A stretch of DNA of 64,000 nt from contig NZ_LBIA02000001.1 in NCBI RefSeq assembly GCF_001006325.2, forward strand, positions 310,001-374,000. The letters run 5' to 3'. Position 1 is the stretch's first letter; every line of letters starts with the position of its first letter. Of the stretch, positions 17,741 through 27,313 are shown in pieces. Position numbers and translations under genes: made by a program. This DNA is from Afipia massiliensis (GTDB lineage: Bacteria > Pseudomonadota > Alphaproteobacteria > Rhizobiales > Xanthobacteraceae). Under the pieces are notes generated by a model that saw only the letters and a program-made list of their open reading frames with translations, searched no databases and had not been told where the DNA came from.

Positions 17741-19348
17741 TTACATTCGGAACACGCCGAAGCGCGTATCGCGACGCGGCGTCCGGCTGGCCACATCAAG
17801 CAGGAGAGTCATGACTTCGCGCGTTTCACCCGGCTCGATGACGCCATCGATCCACAGGTTGCGCGCGAAGTTGTACGCATTGGCGAAAGTTTCGTATTCA
17901 CTGCGGATGGGTGCCTTGAAAGCTTCTTCGGCCTCAGCCGTCCACTCCTTGCCACTGCGTTCAACGATCTGGCGGCGCACCAGCGCAAGCGTGGTAGCCG
18001 CCTGCTCCGGCCCCATGATGGCGGCGCGGCCGTTCGGCCACATGAACATAGCGGTCGGTTTGAACGCGCGACCGCACATGGCGAGATAACCTGCGCCATA
18101 GGAGCCGCCGATGATAATGGTGTACTTCGGCACCGATGCGGAGCTCATCGCGGTGATGAATTTCGCGCCCGCCTTTGCGATGCCACCTGCTTCCGCTTCC
18201 CGCCCCACCATGAACCCGGAGACATCGGCAAGAAACAGCAGCGGCACATCGCGCTGACAGCACAGATTGATGAAATGCGTCGCTTTCAACGCGGACTCGG
18301 TGAACAGCACACCGGCATTCGCCAACACGCCGACCTGATGGCCGTTTATGCGGCCAAATCCAGTGATCAGCGTGTTGCCGTACTCGGCTTTAAATTCCTG
18401 CAGCTCGCCGCCGTCGAGAAGACACTTGAGAATTGCGCGCGTATCAGTCGGCTTACGGGCGTCCCGGCTGACGATTTCATAAATGCGGTCGGCCGGATGC
18501 TGCGCAAGCACAGGGGCACTCTGCTTCCATCGCGATGGCGCAAGCGGCTGGAGCTCCGCAACGATGCTTCGGGTAAGCGCGAGCGCGTGCGCATCGTTTT
18601 CTGCAAGATGATCGGTCACACCGCTGACGCGGCTGTGCATCATGGCTCCTCCCAGAGCCTCCGCATCGGTCTGTTCGCCAGTAGCTGCCTGCACGAGCTG
18701 AGGCCCACCGAGATACATGAAGCCCTGTCCGCGAACGATGACCACCTCATCGCACAGCGCGGGAATATAGGCGCCGCCCGCAGTGCAGGCTCCGAGCACG
18801 ACTGCGATCTGCGGAATCCCATCGGCCGACATGCCAACCTGATTGTGGAAGATCGAACCAAAGAGCCCTTCATCAGGAAAAATGTTGGCTTGATCGGGAA
18901 GAAATGCACCACCGGAGTCCACGAGCGTAACGCAAGGCAACCGGTTTTCCCACGCGAAGCGCTGCGCACGCACATGCTTGCGGCACGTCATGCCGAAATA
19001 GGTGCCGCCCTTCACCGTAGCATCATTGGCGATAATCATGCAGGGGCGACCCGAGATGGTGCCCACGCCCGTGATCATGCCCGCGCCCGGAGGGACACCC
19101 TCATACAGGCCTTCGCCCGCGAACTCGGCCAACTCGAGAAATGGGGAGCCAGGATCGATCAGCACGTCGATACGCTCGCGCGCCAGCAGCTTGCCGCGTT
19201 CACGATGTTTCTTCCGCGCGGTTTCCGGACCACCGATTCGAGCGGCCTTTCGCCGAGCATACAGATCGTCGAGCAGCTTGCGATAAGCTTGGCGATTGAG
19301 CTCCGCCTCGGAGACCGGAGGCTGTATTCCCGCTGCCTGATTAGCCAT
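17741..19348 (-). CDS. acyl-CoA carboxylase, carboxyltransferase subunit
   Basis: A protein of about 535 residues in the methylcrotonyl/geranyl-CoA carboxylase beta group. It has GRPCMIIANDATVKGGTYF, LVDSGGAFLPDQANIFPDE, the oxyanion-loop sequence GACTAGGAYIPALCDE and the characteristic C-terminus DTRFGVFRM. The MCC-type ending and F/L-rich acyl pocket separate it from propionyl-CoA carboxylases. The ATG at 19348 (MANQAAG) lies 9 bases after AAGGAA; a GTG at 19354 is an alternative. The start overlaps the stop of the PaaK-type ligase, so ligase, carboxylase and lyase are co-translated. Confidence 0.92.
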   Translation of the reverse strand: MANQAAGIQPPVSEAELNRQAYRKLLDDLYARRKAARIGGPETARKKHRERGKLLARERIDVLIDPGSPFLELAEFAGEGLYEGVPPGAGMITGVGTISGRPCMIIANDATVKGGTYFGMTCRKHVRAQRFAWENRLPCVTLVDSGGAFLPDQANIFPDEGLFGSIFHNQVGMSADGIPQIAVVLGACTAGGAYIPALCDEVVIVRGQGFMYLGGPQLVQAATGEQTDAEALGGAMMHSRVSGVTDHLAENDAHALALTRSIVAELQPLAPSRWKQSAPVLAQHPADRIYEIVSRDARKPTDTRAILKCLLDGGELQEFKAEYGNTLITGFGRINGHQVGVLANAGVLFTESALKATHFINLCCQRDVPLLFLADVSGFMVGREAEAGGIAKAGAKFITAMSSASVPKYTIIIGGSYGAGYLAMCGRAFKPTAMFMWPNGRAAIMGPEQAATTLALVRRQIVERSGKEWTAEAEEAFKAPIRSEYETFANAYNFARNLWIDGVIEPGETREVMTLLLDVASRTPRRDTRFGVFRM

Positions 19349-20741
19349 GATCACCAGTTCCTTTTAGCGACGGCATCTCGCGAAGCGTCAGTGACACTTT
19401 CTTGGCGCCTGGCTTTTCGAAGAAATTCGCAGCAACCACCGTCACATCCGCCTTGACAGACAGCGCATTGCGGATCCGCTCCTCAGCCGAGCGCTTGAGC
19501 GCAGCATCAGATGCCGGATTTGCCGCCTCACTGCGCTCCACAATCACCTTGAGATTGTCCTGCGTGGTGTGGCCGGCGAAGTCCGCGACAACGCGCATCA
19601 CGCGATTGGTCTCAGGCATCGACGCCACGATGTCCTGAACCGCCGATGGAAACAGATTGACCCCGCGCACGATGAGCATGTCGTCAGTGCGGCCGAAACA
19701 CCGGACTGCCGGTGTGGTACGCCCACCCCGCTTGCCGTCGTTGGTCACGACAACATGATCTCCGCTCCGGAAACGCAACACCGGCGAGGCTTCACGGCCG
19801 AGCGATGTGTAAACCAGTTCTCCGGTCGTTCCCTCCTTGAAAGGGCGCACATCTCCGCTCTCCGGATCGATCAACTCGACCAGGATGTGATCTGGACCGA
19901 CCATGTACATACCGTCTTCGGTATTGCTCTCCGCCCAATAGGTGCAGCCGAGATCGGTACCGCCCATCAGCTCGCGGCACGTTGCATTCCAGCGCTGCTC
20001 GATGGCCTGACGAACGGCCGGAATGCCGCCGCCCGGCTCGCCGCCGACGATCAGACATTCGACGCCGAGGTCGCGCGCCTCGAAGCCGGTGAGCTCCTTG
20101 GCCATGTCCGCCAGAAACAGTAGGAAATTCGGGGTCCCGACGATACAGCGCGGACGGAGATCACGACAGGCGATCAGCAACCGGTCGAAGCCGCCGTCCG
20201 CGCCGATCGGAATGTCGCGTGCGCCGAGGTATTGGATCGCCTGAAAGATCGGGATGCCGCCGACGAAACCCTTGCTCATGGAAAAGCCGTGCAGCACAAG
20301 GTCGCCCGGCCGCATGCCGCACGCGAACAATGCGCGCGCCGTCATTTCCTGCCAGGCCAAGACATCGTTTTCCGTCAGACCAACATAAGACGGGCTGCCT
20401 GTGGTGCCCGACGACGCCTGAATCTGCACAACATCTTCGAGCGGCGCAGCCAGATGCTCGCCGAGTGGCGGCGCCGCTGCAAGGCTTGCGCGCAGGTCCT
20501 GCTTGGTAGTGAACGGAATCCGCGCAAGGTCATCGATCCTACGGATGCTGCTGACATCGATTCCGGCTTCGCGAAATCGCCGCCGGTAGAGAGTCGAGCG
20601 CGCATCGAGGTAGTCGAGCTGCCTGCGCAGGCGCTCCTCCTGAAGGCCACGGATAGCCGCAGCAGGCGCCGTTTCAACACCACTGAACGTGGTGGCGATC
20701 CCATGCGAGAATGCCAACGGTTTGCGATATCGCATTTTCAT
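19341..20741 (-). CDS. PaaK-type phenylacetate-CoA ligase-family protein
   Basis: A 466-residue member of the PaaK/CapK adenylating family. The ATP loop is QASSGTTGSPSYVGLT, followed by LMGGTDLGCTYWAE, TGELVYTSLGREASPVLRFRSGD and the hinge region FGRTDDMLIVRGVNLFPSAV. It activates a carboxylic acid to its CoA thioester with ATP. It is the first gene of the minus-strand operon with the carboxylase and lyase, and a 24-bp dyad lies about 75 bases before the start. Because its partners are not phenylacetate genes, the true substrate is probably an alicyclic or branched acid; phenylacetate is not supported by context. Confidence 0.87.
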   Translation of the reverse strand: MKMRYRKPLAFSHGIATTFSGVETAPAAAIRGLQEERLRRQLDYLDARSTLYRRRFREAGIDVSSIRRIDDLARIPFTTKQDLRASLAAAPPLGEHLAAPLEDVVQIQASSGTTGSPSYVGLTENDVLAWQEMTARALFACGMRPGDLVLHGFSMSKGFVGGIPIFQAIQYLGARDIPIGADGGFDRLLIACRDLRPRCIVGTPNFLLFLADMAKELTGFEARDLGVECLIVGGEPGGGIPAVRQAIEQRWNATCRELMGGTDLGCTYWAESNTEDGMYMVGPDHILVELIDPESGDVRPFKEGTTGELVYTSLGREASPVLRFRSGDHVVVTNDGKRGGRTTPAVRCFGRTDDMLIVRGVNLFPSAVQDIVASMPETNRVMRVVADFAGHTTQDNLKVIVERSEAANPASDAALKRSAEERIRNALSVKADVTVVAANFFEKPGAKKVSLTLREMPSLKGTGDHG

Positions 20742-20813
20742 TGTCCCTTCATCGGCAGTCGCAGCCGGCGGCGAACGTTGCGTAGCTCGATAGCTACCCG
20801 ATCACCCGCAATT

Positions 20814-20837
20814 AAACAAGCGGTTGACCGTTTCTTT
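20814..20837. promoter_or_regulatory. PaaR-like operator P1 (CGGT-TG-ACCG core)
   Basis: AAACAAG-CGGTTGACCG-TTTCTTT, a dyad in which 18 of 24 positions are self-complementary. It lies between the TetR stop and the start of the ligase operon. A near-identical site occurs at 29017-29040 and a weaker one at 28171-28194. It is the likely target of the TetR protein at 20874-21476. Confidence 0.65.
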
Positions 20838-20873
20838 ATACAGGTAAACTACCGCGCAAACCCGCGTCTACCC

Positions 20874-21476
20874 TCACTTTTTAACGAGACCGATGCCGCG
20901 CAGCACAAGCTCGCGATAGACTTCGATCAGCTGCTCTTGAGAGAGACGGCCGCGCGGCCTGTACCAGGTGCAGACACCGGTCAGCATCGCGATAATGGCG
21001 TAGGTCGTAACCTTGGGGTCCCGGACTTTCCAAACCTTGTCCTTGTTGCCCCACTCGAGGATATCACGCAGCTTCTTCTCGTAGGTTTCGCGAAGCCCCA
21101 CGATCTCCGTGGAGTGTGATGGAGACAGGCTGCGAAGCTCCATATTGCCAATAAACACCTCTTCCCGGCGGGCCGTGTGCCAACGCAGATGAAACGCAAT
21201 GAACGCTTCCAGCGCCGCCAGCGGCGTCTCGGGACCGTCCACCTCCTTCGCGAGCCCGTCGAGCAGCTCAACGAGAACTTCCTTCAGCAGCAGGTAAAGG
21301 AAATCCTCCTTATACTTGATATAGTTATACAGAGAGCCAGCCTGGATTCCGACGTCGTCGGCGAGGTCCCGCAGCTTCATTGCCTCGAACCCGTGCTGAT
21401 AGATCCGCTTGATGGCAGCTCGACGGATCGCTTCCTTGGTTTTGACTCCCGTCGAGCCTGTCGTTCTGGCCATCAA
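20874..21476 (-). CDS. TetR-family regulator (PaaR-like)
   Basis: A 200-residue TetR repressor. The helix-turn-helix is AAIKRIYQHGFEAMKLRDLADDVGIQAGSLYNYIKYKEDFLYLLL. The C-terminal domain, including HTARREEVFIGNMELRSL, is of the type found in regulators of CoA-thioester catabolism, which usually sense an acyl-CoA. It sits just upstream of the ligase-carboxylase-lyase operon. The three dyads at 20814, 28171 and 29017 bracket all the operons of this region. The ligand is inferred to be a CoA intermediate of the pathway. Confidence 0.9.
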   Translation of the reverse strand: MMARTTGSTGVKTKEAIRRAAIKRIYQHGFEAMKLRDLADDVGIQAGSLYNYIKYKEDFLYLLLKEVLVELLDGLAKEVDGPETPLAALEAFIAFHLRWHTARREEVFIGNMELRSLSPSHSTEIVGLRETYEKKLRDILEWGNKDKVWKVRDPKVTTYAIIAMLTGVCTWYRPRGRLSQEQLIEVYRELVLRGIGLVKK

Positions 21477-21570
21477 TTGATCCCTTCCAGCGTCGATTCT
21501 CCGGCTGCCATTATAGCACTCATCGCAAGGCCAATCGCGCCGGCTGGCCGCAGCCGGCGCGATCCTGCTA

Positions 21571-22734
21571 TCAAGGCGCCCGGACGAACCGCGCGTTCTT
21601 GGTGTCGCTCACCATGACACTGACGGGAGAGTCCGAAAAATGCTTGGTCGGAGAGAAGCCGAACGGGGCTGTAGCGCCGTTCACCGAGAACCTACGGCCG
21701 CTTTCCAGTTGGGCAATGACGCAATCTCGCGTGAGGTCCTTCTCGCAGGAGCGGATTGACTGAATAAGAATGCTGGCGCCGCTATAGGAGGCCATCGTGT
21801 AGCGGTTGACCTTCTTCATTTCGTCCGCAGTGAGAAACTTCTTCGCGGCGGCAACGAATGGCGCCGCCTCCGGGTCCGACAAGTCAGCCATGTAATCCGC
21901 GGTATAGTAGCCATCGCCTGCGTCACCGGCCAACTGTTGCACGATCGGCAGATGCGCGGTCCACACCGTGGACACCCGCAGGTCCGTCATACCGAGTTTC
22001 TTGGCTTCCTTGAAGATTGCTACGTTCTCAGCGATGATCCCGCCGGACACGAGGAAGTCGACCTTCTCCTTCTGCACGCGAAGCATCTCGGCGGAGAAAT
22101 CCTTCTGGCCGCGCTTGTAGGGGATCTCAACTACGCTCTTGAGGCCGAATTCCTTCACTGCGCGCTCGTAGCCGAGCTTGTTGTTCGCGCCGAAATCGTC
22201 GTCCTGATAGATCAGACCGAATCGGGCATCCTTCTTGTTGAGCTTTTCCACCGCATACTTCACACCAGCATGGATCGCATTGCCGTAGTCGGTGCCGATG
22301 ACGAAGACGTTCTTCTTCACCGGATTGTAAGCCTGCTCGGCCGGATTGATCGTAACCAGGGTCAGCACCTTCTGCTCGATGAACATCGGAAGCATGGCGT
22401 TCAAGTGGCTGGTGCCCGATGTGCCGGTGATTGCAAACACGCCGTCTGCAAGCAGCTTTTGAGCTGCCTGGAACGACCGGGCCGGGACATAACCGTCGTC
22501 CTCCGTGAGCGCGACGATCTTGCGGCCGGCCGCACCGCCCGAAGCATTGGCTTCGGCGAGCGCGATTTTGGTGCCGAGATAATGGGCTTCACCTGCGAAG
22601 CTTACAGGGCCCGTCAGCGGGAGAATTTCACCGATACGGATTTCCGTCGCGGTAAGTCCCGGCTCTGCCGCATGCGCAACTCCCGCGAGCGCTCCGAATA
22701 CGACAACACCCGCGATTCTTCTCATCAAACGCAT
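21571..22734 (-). CDS. ABC transporter substrate-binding protein (Liv type)
   Basis: A 387-residue periplasmic binding protein. The signal peptide MRLMRRIAGVVVFGALAGVAHAAE is followed by TEIRIGEILPLTGPVSFAGEA, GGAAGRKIVALTEDDGYVPARS and RFGLIYQDDDFGANNKLGYERA. It is the last gene of the minus-strand operon LivF, LivG, acyl-CoA ligase, LivH, LivM, binding protein. Such systems with an embedded CoA ligase import aromatic or fatty acids in related bacteria, so the ligand is probably the acid degraded by this region. Confidence 0.9.
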   Translation of the reverse strand: MRLMRRIAGVVVFGALAGVAHAAEPGLTATEIRIGEILPLTGPVSFAGEAHYLGTKIALAEANASGGAAGRKIVALTEDDGYVPARSFQAAQKLLADGVFAITGTSGTSHLNAMLPMFIEQKVLTLVTINPAEQAYNPVKKNVFVIGTDYGNAIHAGVKYAVEKLNKKDARFGLIYQDDDFGANNKLGYERAVKEFGLKSVVEIPYKRGQKDFSAEMLRVQKEKVDFLVSGGIIAENVAIFKEAKKLGMTDLRVSTVWTAHLPIVQQLAGDAGDGYYTADYMADLSDPEAAPFVAAAKKFLTADEMKKVNRYTMASYSGASILIQSIRSCEKDLTRDCVIAQLESGRRFSVNGATAPFGFSPTKHFSDSPVSVMVSDTKNARFVRAP

Positions 22735-22762
22735 TCCTGCCTCCCTTGTTGATTTGTTTGTC

Positions 22763-23809
22763 TCAGTATCGAAATGGCCAGTTGCTCCAGAGACGCTTCG
22801 CGTCCCGCCACAGCCCCATCAAGCCGTCTGGCTGAACGCGCAACACCACCACGATGACGATGCCGTACAGCAGTCCACGGACCTCGAGCGCACGGGTCGA
22901 GAACACCTCGGTGAGGCCACTGCCCAGCGTGTCGAAAAGCCAGCGCGTCACCTCCGGCAGCAACGACATGAAGATGGTGCCGAGGATCGCTCCAGCGATC
23001 GAACCGAGCCCACCGACGATAATCATGGCCAGCGCCTCGATGCTGACGAGCAGCGCGAAGCTGTCGACGTTGATGTAACGCACCTGATACGCGCTGAGTG
23101 CGCCAGCTGCGCCCGTAAAGAACGCCGAGATCGCAAAGGCCATCAGCTTGTAGGAAACCTGATTGATGCCCATCATCTCCGCGGCAGTATCGTGATCGCG
23201 GATCGCTGCGAACGCGCGCCCCACCCGGCTACGCATGATGTTCATCGCGGCGACCACAAACAACACGGTCATCGCAAGACTGAAGTAGTAAAATGCGGTC
23301 TTGGTTGCGAGCGGAAACCCGAACAACGTCGGCGCCGGCAGAAACAGCCCGGCCGAGCCGCGCGTGAGCCAATCCAGATTAAGGATGGTGTGCGTAGCGA
23401 TGACAGTGAAGGCGAGTGTCGTGATCGCGAGATAGAGTCCCTTAAGACGTAACGACGGAACGCCGACCAGCAGGGATAGCAGTGCCGCGAATAGCCCACC
23501 GCTTATCATTCCAGGGATGATCGACAGCGAGTAGTCGACCGCGAGAATGCCCGCGGTATATGCGCCGATCGCCAGGAAACCGGCCTGCCCCAGCGAAATC
23601 AGCCCGCACACGCCGGTGAGCAGATTGAGGCCAACAACGCCAATGGCTGTAATCAGGATCGTTGTCGCCAGCGTCAGAAAGTATGGGCCAACGACCGCAG
23701 GCAGCGCGAGGCACGCCAACAGCAGAACACCGGTCCAGGCTTTGACGGTCGCCGAGTCGGTGAAAGCGACAAGCTCCGTGTAACTCTGCTTAAAATGACC
23801 TGCGCGCAT
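22763..23809 (-). CDS. livM: branched-chain-type ABC permease, LivM subunit
   Basis: A 348-residue integral membrane protein with about ten hydrophobic segments. The LivM signatures are VVGLNLLTGVCGLISLGQAGFLAIGAYTAG, a large loop with FAAIRDHDTAAEMMGINQVSYKLMAFAISA, and ALAMIIVGGLGSIAGAILG. Its start overlaps the LivH stop by one base. It forms the second half of the channel with LivH. Confidence 0.92.
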   Translation of the reverse strand: MRAGHFKQSYTELVAFTDSATVKAWTGVLLLACLALPAVVGPYFLTLATTILITAIGVVGLNLLTGVCGLISLGQAGFLAIGAYTAGILAVDYSLSIIPGMISGGLFAALLSLLVGVPSLRLKGLYLAITTLAFTVIATHTILNLDWLTRGSAGLFLPAPTLFGFPLATKTAFYYFSLAMTVLFVVAAMNIMRSRVGRAFAAIRDHDTAAEMMGINQVSYKLMAFAISAFFTGAAGALSAYQVRYINVDSFALLVSIEALAMIIVGGLGSIAGAILGTIFMSLLPEVTRWLFDTLGSGLTEVFSTRALEVRGLLYGIVIVVVLRVQPDGLMGLWRDAKRLWSNWPFRY

Positions 23810-24681
23810 CAGACTCGCTCCACATCACGGGTTCCGAACAGTCCGAACGGACGGATCATCAGAACCACCAGAATGATCACAAAGCCGATGATCTCTTTCA
23901 GGCCACGGCCGATGTATCCCTCGCCGATATTTTCCAGAATCCCGATGATGAATCCGCCGATAGCCGAACCGCCTACAGCGTCCAACCCGCCCAGAATTGT
24001 TGCGGGGAATGCGCGCAAGCCAAATGCAGACATATCGGGACCGATCTCATAGATCGTCGACACCAGCAGGCCAGCCAGTCCTGCAGTCGCCGCGGCGAGC
24101 GCCCAGGCCAACGCGTAGATCCGGCGCACGTCGATGCCCATCAACAGCGCGACCGTCTCGTTGTTCGCCGCGGCACGCATGGCGATGCCCGAGCGGGTAT
24201 AGCGATAGAACATCGCAAAGCCGGCCATGATGACGACAAGGAAACCGATGGCGATGACTTGTGCCAGATAAAGACGGATCGGCCCGAAAACGAGGACGCT
24301 ATCACCCGGCTGCGCCGGAAACTCGAGCGGAGCGGCGCCCCAGATCAGCACCACGATCGAGCGGATAACAATCGCCAAGCCCACCGTCATCATCACGATG
24401 GCGATGGTCGGCTCGCCGATCATTGGCCGGATCAAGAGCACCTCGACCAGCAGCCCGATGACGATAGAGATGATGATGACGATCGGTACCAGCGTCCAGA
24501 AGCCGACTCCGGTATGAACCGCAATGGTGTGGGCGAGATAGGCATTCAGCATCATCATCTCGCCGTGGGCGAAGTTGATGACGCGCGTTGCCTTGTAAAT
24601 GACGGCAAAGCCGATGGCCACAAGACCATAGACCGCGCCAACAGCGAGCCCGGATCCGAAAAGTGCGAAGAAATAGTTCAC
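23809..24681 (-). CDS. livH: branched-chain-type ABC permease, LivH subunit
   Basis: A 290-residue membrane protein with the LivH pattern GAVYGLVAIGFAVIYKATRVINFAHGEM near the N-terminus, GIAMRAAANNETVALLMGIDVRRIY in the cytoplasmic loop, and ATILGGLDAVGGSAIGGFIIG. Its start overlaps the stop of the acyl-CoA ligase by 4 bases, so the ligase and permease are translationally coupled. Confidence 0.92.
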   Translation of the reverse strand: MNYFFALFGSGLAVGAVYGLVAIGFAVIYKATRVINFAHGEMMMLNAYLAHTIAVHTGVGFWTLVPIVIIISIVIGLLVEVLLIRPMIGEPTIAIVMMTVGLAIVIRSIVVLIWGAAPLEFPAQPGDSVLVFGPIRLYLAQVIAIGFLVVIMAGFAMFYRYTRSGIAMRAAANNETVALLMGIDVRRIYALAWALAAATAGLAGLLVSTIYEIGPDMSAFGLRAFPATILGGLDAVGGSAIGGFIIGILENIGEGYIGRGLKEIIGFVIILVVLMIRPFGLFGTRDVERV

Positions 24682-26537
24682 GCCCTTGCTCCGTAAATCT
24701 CGACGATCTCATTCACGAACTTCTGCTCGATCGCCTTGCGCCGGACCTTCATGGTGGCCGTCAGCTCGCCGTCGTCGTGGTCGAGCTCCTTGGTCAGCAA
24801 CGAGAACTTGCGCACCTGGGAGACACGCGCGAAGCGGGAGTTGGCGGCGTTAACCTCGTCATCGATCAGCTCGCGTACCTCCGGCAGGAGAGTGAGGCTG
24901 CGATAGGTTGTGAAAGACAGCGCTTTCTCCTGCGCCCACTTGCCGACGGAGTCGTAATCGACCTGAATCAACGCAGCGACGAAGTTGCGGCCGTCGCCGA
25001 CCACGATCGCTTCGCGGATATAGATGCTCTCCTTCAGCGCATGCTCGACTTCGGATGGCGAAATGTTCTTGCCGCCTGACGTAATGATCAGGTCCTTCTT
25101 GCGATCGATGATCTGCACCTCGCCATCGACAATCCGCGCGATGTCGCCGGATGCGAGCCATCCGTCGTTCAGCACCGCCGCAGTTGCCTCTGGCGCGTCG
25201 AGGTATCCAAGGAACACCGTCGGTCCCTTCATCAGCAATTCGCCGTCGTCTCCGAGGCGATACTGCAGCGAGGGGATTGGCACGCCGACGCATCCAAACG
25301 CGGTGTGCTCGGGCTGCTGCACCAGAGCAACGGCGGCCGTCTCGGTCATTCCATAGACCTGATAGATCGGAAGCCCGATCGCGCGGAAGAACAGCAAGGT
25401 TTCCGGAGAAACAGACGCCGCCCCGCAGAAGCACACAGCAACCCGGTGCAAGCCGGAGAATCTCTGAATGTTGCGGAACATCAGCAGGTGCAGCAGTTTG
25501 CCAACCAGCTTGTCGCGGAGTCCCCTTCGGTATCCGCCGGAAGCGATTTCGCGACGCGCAATCGGCATCGCCAGAGCGAGTGCTGCCTGATATGCCCAGC
25601 GATGGAACGGATAGGATTCCTTGATCTTGATCGTGATGGTTTGCTGAAGCTTTTCCCAGATACGCGGCACGCCGAGAAACAGCGTCGGCCCGATTTCGCG
25701 CAGATCCATCGAGACGGTATCCACCGACTCCGCGAAATTCACCACCGAACCGCAGCACAACTGCATCACAGTCGAGAACGAGCGCTCTGCAACGTGACAC
25801 AGCGGGAGATAGCAAAGTACCTCGAGATTCTTCCCGTCGTAGCCGAACGTGTCGACCACACTGCATCCGGCAACCAGCATGTTGCGATGGGAGAGCATCG
25901 CGCCCTTCGGCGCGCCGGTCGTGCCGGACGTGTAGACAATGATCGCGGGATCGTCCGGCGAACAGGCTGCCGACTGCGTCCGGTAGTTGACGAGCACTGC
26001 TGGGTCGCTCTCGGCCCTGCGCTGGCCGCGTTCGATGACTTCGGCGATACTGACGAGGCCATCTTCCTCATAGCCACGCATGCCCTTGTCATCGACGTAG
26101 ATGACCCACTTCAGGTTAGATAGACCATGCTGTTTGCGCGCTTCCAGAATTTTGTCGACCTGCTCCTGATCTCCGCACACCACGACGCGCGATCCGGAAT
26201 GCTCAAGAATGTAGGCAAGCTCCGCCCACGGGCTCGTCGGATACAATCCCACACAGATGCCGCCGAGCGACTGCGCCGCCATGTCGGCGTACATCCACTC
26301 TGGAATTCCCTCGCCCGCGATAGCAAGACGCTCACCCTCGCGAAAGCCGAGGTCAGCGAGACCGAGCGCCAGAAGCTCGACGTTGCGCGAATACTCGCCC
26401 CACGTAATCCGCTTCCAGATCCCAAAATCCTTCTCGCGGAACGCGAGGGCGTCCGGCTGGATTTCGCTCCACAGCTTCACCAGTTGCGGAATTGGCAGTG
26501 AGCCCGCGCGCGCCTGATCGCGAATCGAAGCCGTCAT
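24678..26537 (-). CDS. AMP-dependent long-chain-type acyl-CoA synthetase
   Basis: A 619-residue adenylate-forming ligase of the long-chain group. The P-loop is AIIVYTSGTTGAPKGAMLSH, followed by YQVYGMTETAAVALVQQ, LASGDIARIVDGEVQIIDRKKDLIITSGGKNISPSEVE and the C-terminal catalytic lysine region ELTATMKVRRKAI. It sits inside the ABC operon, overlapping both livG and livH by 4 bases, so import and CoA activation are expected to be coupled at the membrane. A substrate with a bulky or hydrophobic tail is likely; the acid is not identified. Confidence 0.9.
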   Translation of the reverse strand: MTASIRDQARAGSLPIPQLVKLWSEIQPDALAFREKDFGIWKRITWGEYSRNVELLALGLADLGFREGERLAIAGEGIPEWMYADMAAQSLGGICVGLYPTSPWAELAYILEHSGSRVVVCGDQEQVDKILEARKQHGLSNLKWVIYVDDKGMRGYEEDGLVSIAEVIERGQRRAESDPAVLVNYRTQSAACSPDDPAIIVYTSGTTGAPKGAMLSHRNMLVAGCSVVDTFGYDGKNLEVLCYLPLCHVAERSFSTVMQLCCGSVVNFAESVDTVSMDLREIGPTLFLGVPRIWEKLQQTITIKIKESYPFHRWAYQAALALAMPIARREIASGGYRRGLRDKLVGKLLHLLMFRNIQRFSGLHRVAVCFCGAASVSPETLLFFRAIGLPIYQVYGMTETAAVALVQQPEHTAFGCVGVPIPSLQYRLGDDGELLMKGPTVFLGYLDAPEATAAVLNDGWLASGDIARIVDGEVQIIDRKKDLIITSGGKNISPSEVEHALKESIYIREAIVVGDGRNFVAALIQVDYDSVGKWAQEKALSFTTYRSLTLLPEVRELIDDEVNAANSRFARVSQVRKFSLLTKELDHDDGELTATMKVRRKAIEQKFVNEIVEIYGARA

Positions 26538-27313
26538 GCTGCGTCGCTCCTCGCATTACCCAAATACGCTGCCATCACCCGCGGATCTTGCGACACCTCC
26601 GACGGCGTGCCCTCACCGATTTTCTTGCCGAATTCGAGAACCACGACCTGATCGGAAATATCCATCACGATCCCCATGTCGTGCTCGACCATCAGCACCG
26701 TGACGTCGAGTTGCTCTTTGATATCGAGAATGAAACGGGCGATATCTTCGGTCTCTTCCTGGTTCATTCCGGAAACCATCTCGTCCAGCAGCAGCAGCCG
26801 CGGGTTCATCGCGAGCGCACGTCCAAGCTCAACGCGCTTCTGCAAACCATAAGACAAGGTTCCGACGGGCAGATCGCGAACGCTCTGGATTTCGAGAAAG
26901 TCGACGATCTCCTCGACGCGGCGCCGCGCCTCGATCTCCTGCTTGCGCACGCAACCCCAATACAACGCTGCCGTCAGAGGGTTGGCCGACAATTGCGAAT
27001 GCATCCCGACCAGAATGTTGTCGACCACGGAAGCATGGGCAAAAACCGCGAGGTTCTGGAATGTGCGCCCGAGCCCCCTATGCGCCATGCGATGGGCCGG
27101 CAGACCGGTGATCGCCTCGCCTTCGAAGCGCACTGTTCCGCGCGTCGGCGGCACGAGACCACTGATCATATTGAAGACCGTGGTCTTGCCCGCGCCATTC
27201 GGCCCGATCAGGCTGCAAATCGTGCCGCGCTTCACGGAGAACGAGACGTCCTGAACCGCGTGCACGCCGCCGAAGGACTTGCCAAGCTGACTGACTTCAA
27301 GAATTGCGTTCAC
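26534..27313 (-). CDS. livG: branched-chain-type ABC ATPase, LivG subunit
   Basis: A protein of about 259 residues with Walker A GPNGAGKT, the LivG-type loop HRMAHRGLGRTFQNLAVF, the signature TLSYGLQKRVELGRALA and Walker B LLLLDEMVSGMN. The aspartate-glutamate pair is kept, although the usual P after DE is M. The GTG at 27313 overlaps the livF stop (GTGA) and gives the normal LivG N-terminus; the longer open frame to 27403 is rejected because it lies inside livF. Confidence 0.92.
   Translation of the reverse strand: MNAILEVSQLGKSFGGVHAVQDVSFSVKRGTICSLIGPNGAGKTTVFNMISGLVPPTRGTVRFEGEAITGLPAHRMAHRGLGRTFQNLAVFAHASVVDNILVGMHSQLSANPLTAALYWGCVRKQEIEARRRVEEIVDFLEIQSVRDLPVGTLSYGLQKRVELGRALAMNPRLLLLDEMVSGMNQEETEDIARFILDIKEQLDVTVLMVEHDMGIVMDISDQVVVLEFGKKIGEGTPSEVSQDPRVMAAYLGNARSDAA

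Noticed and set aside
17492-19456. A 654-codon open frame on the plus strand.
   Set aside because: It lies opposite the two carboxylase subunit genes, which have clear family motifs; the plus frame has none and is a high-GC shadow.
19341-20741. Phenylacetate catabolic (Paa) operon marker.
   Set aside because: The ligase is PaaK-type, but no paaABCDE, paaZ or paaJ is present, so phenylacetate breakdown is not supported.
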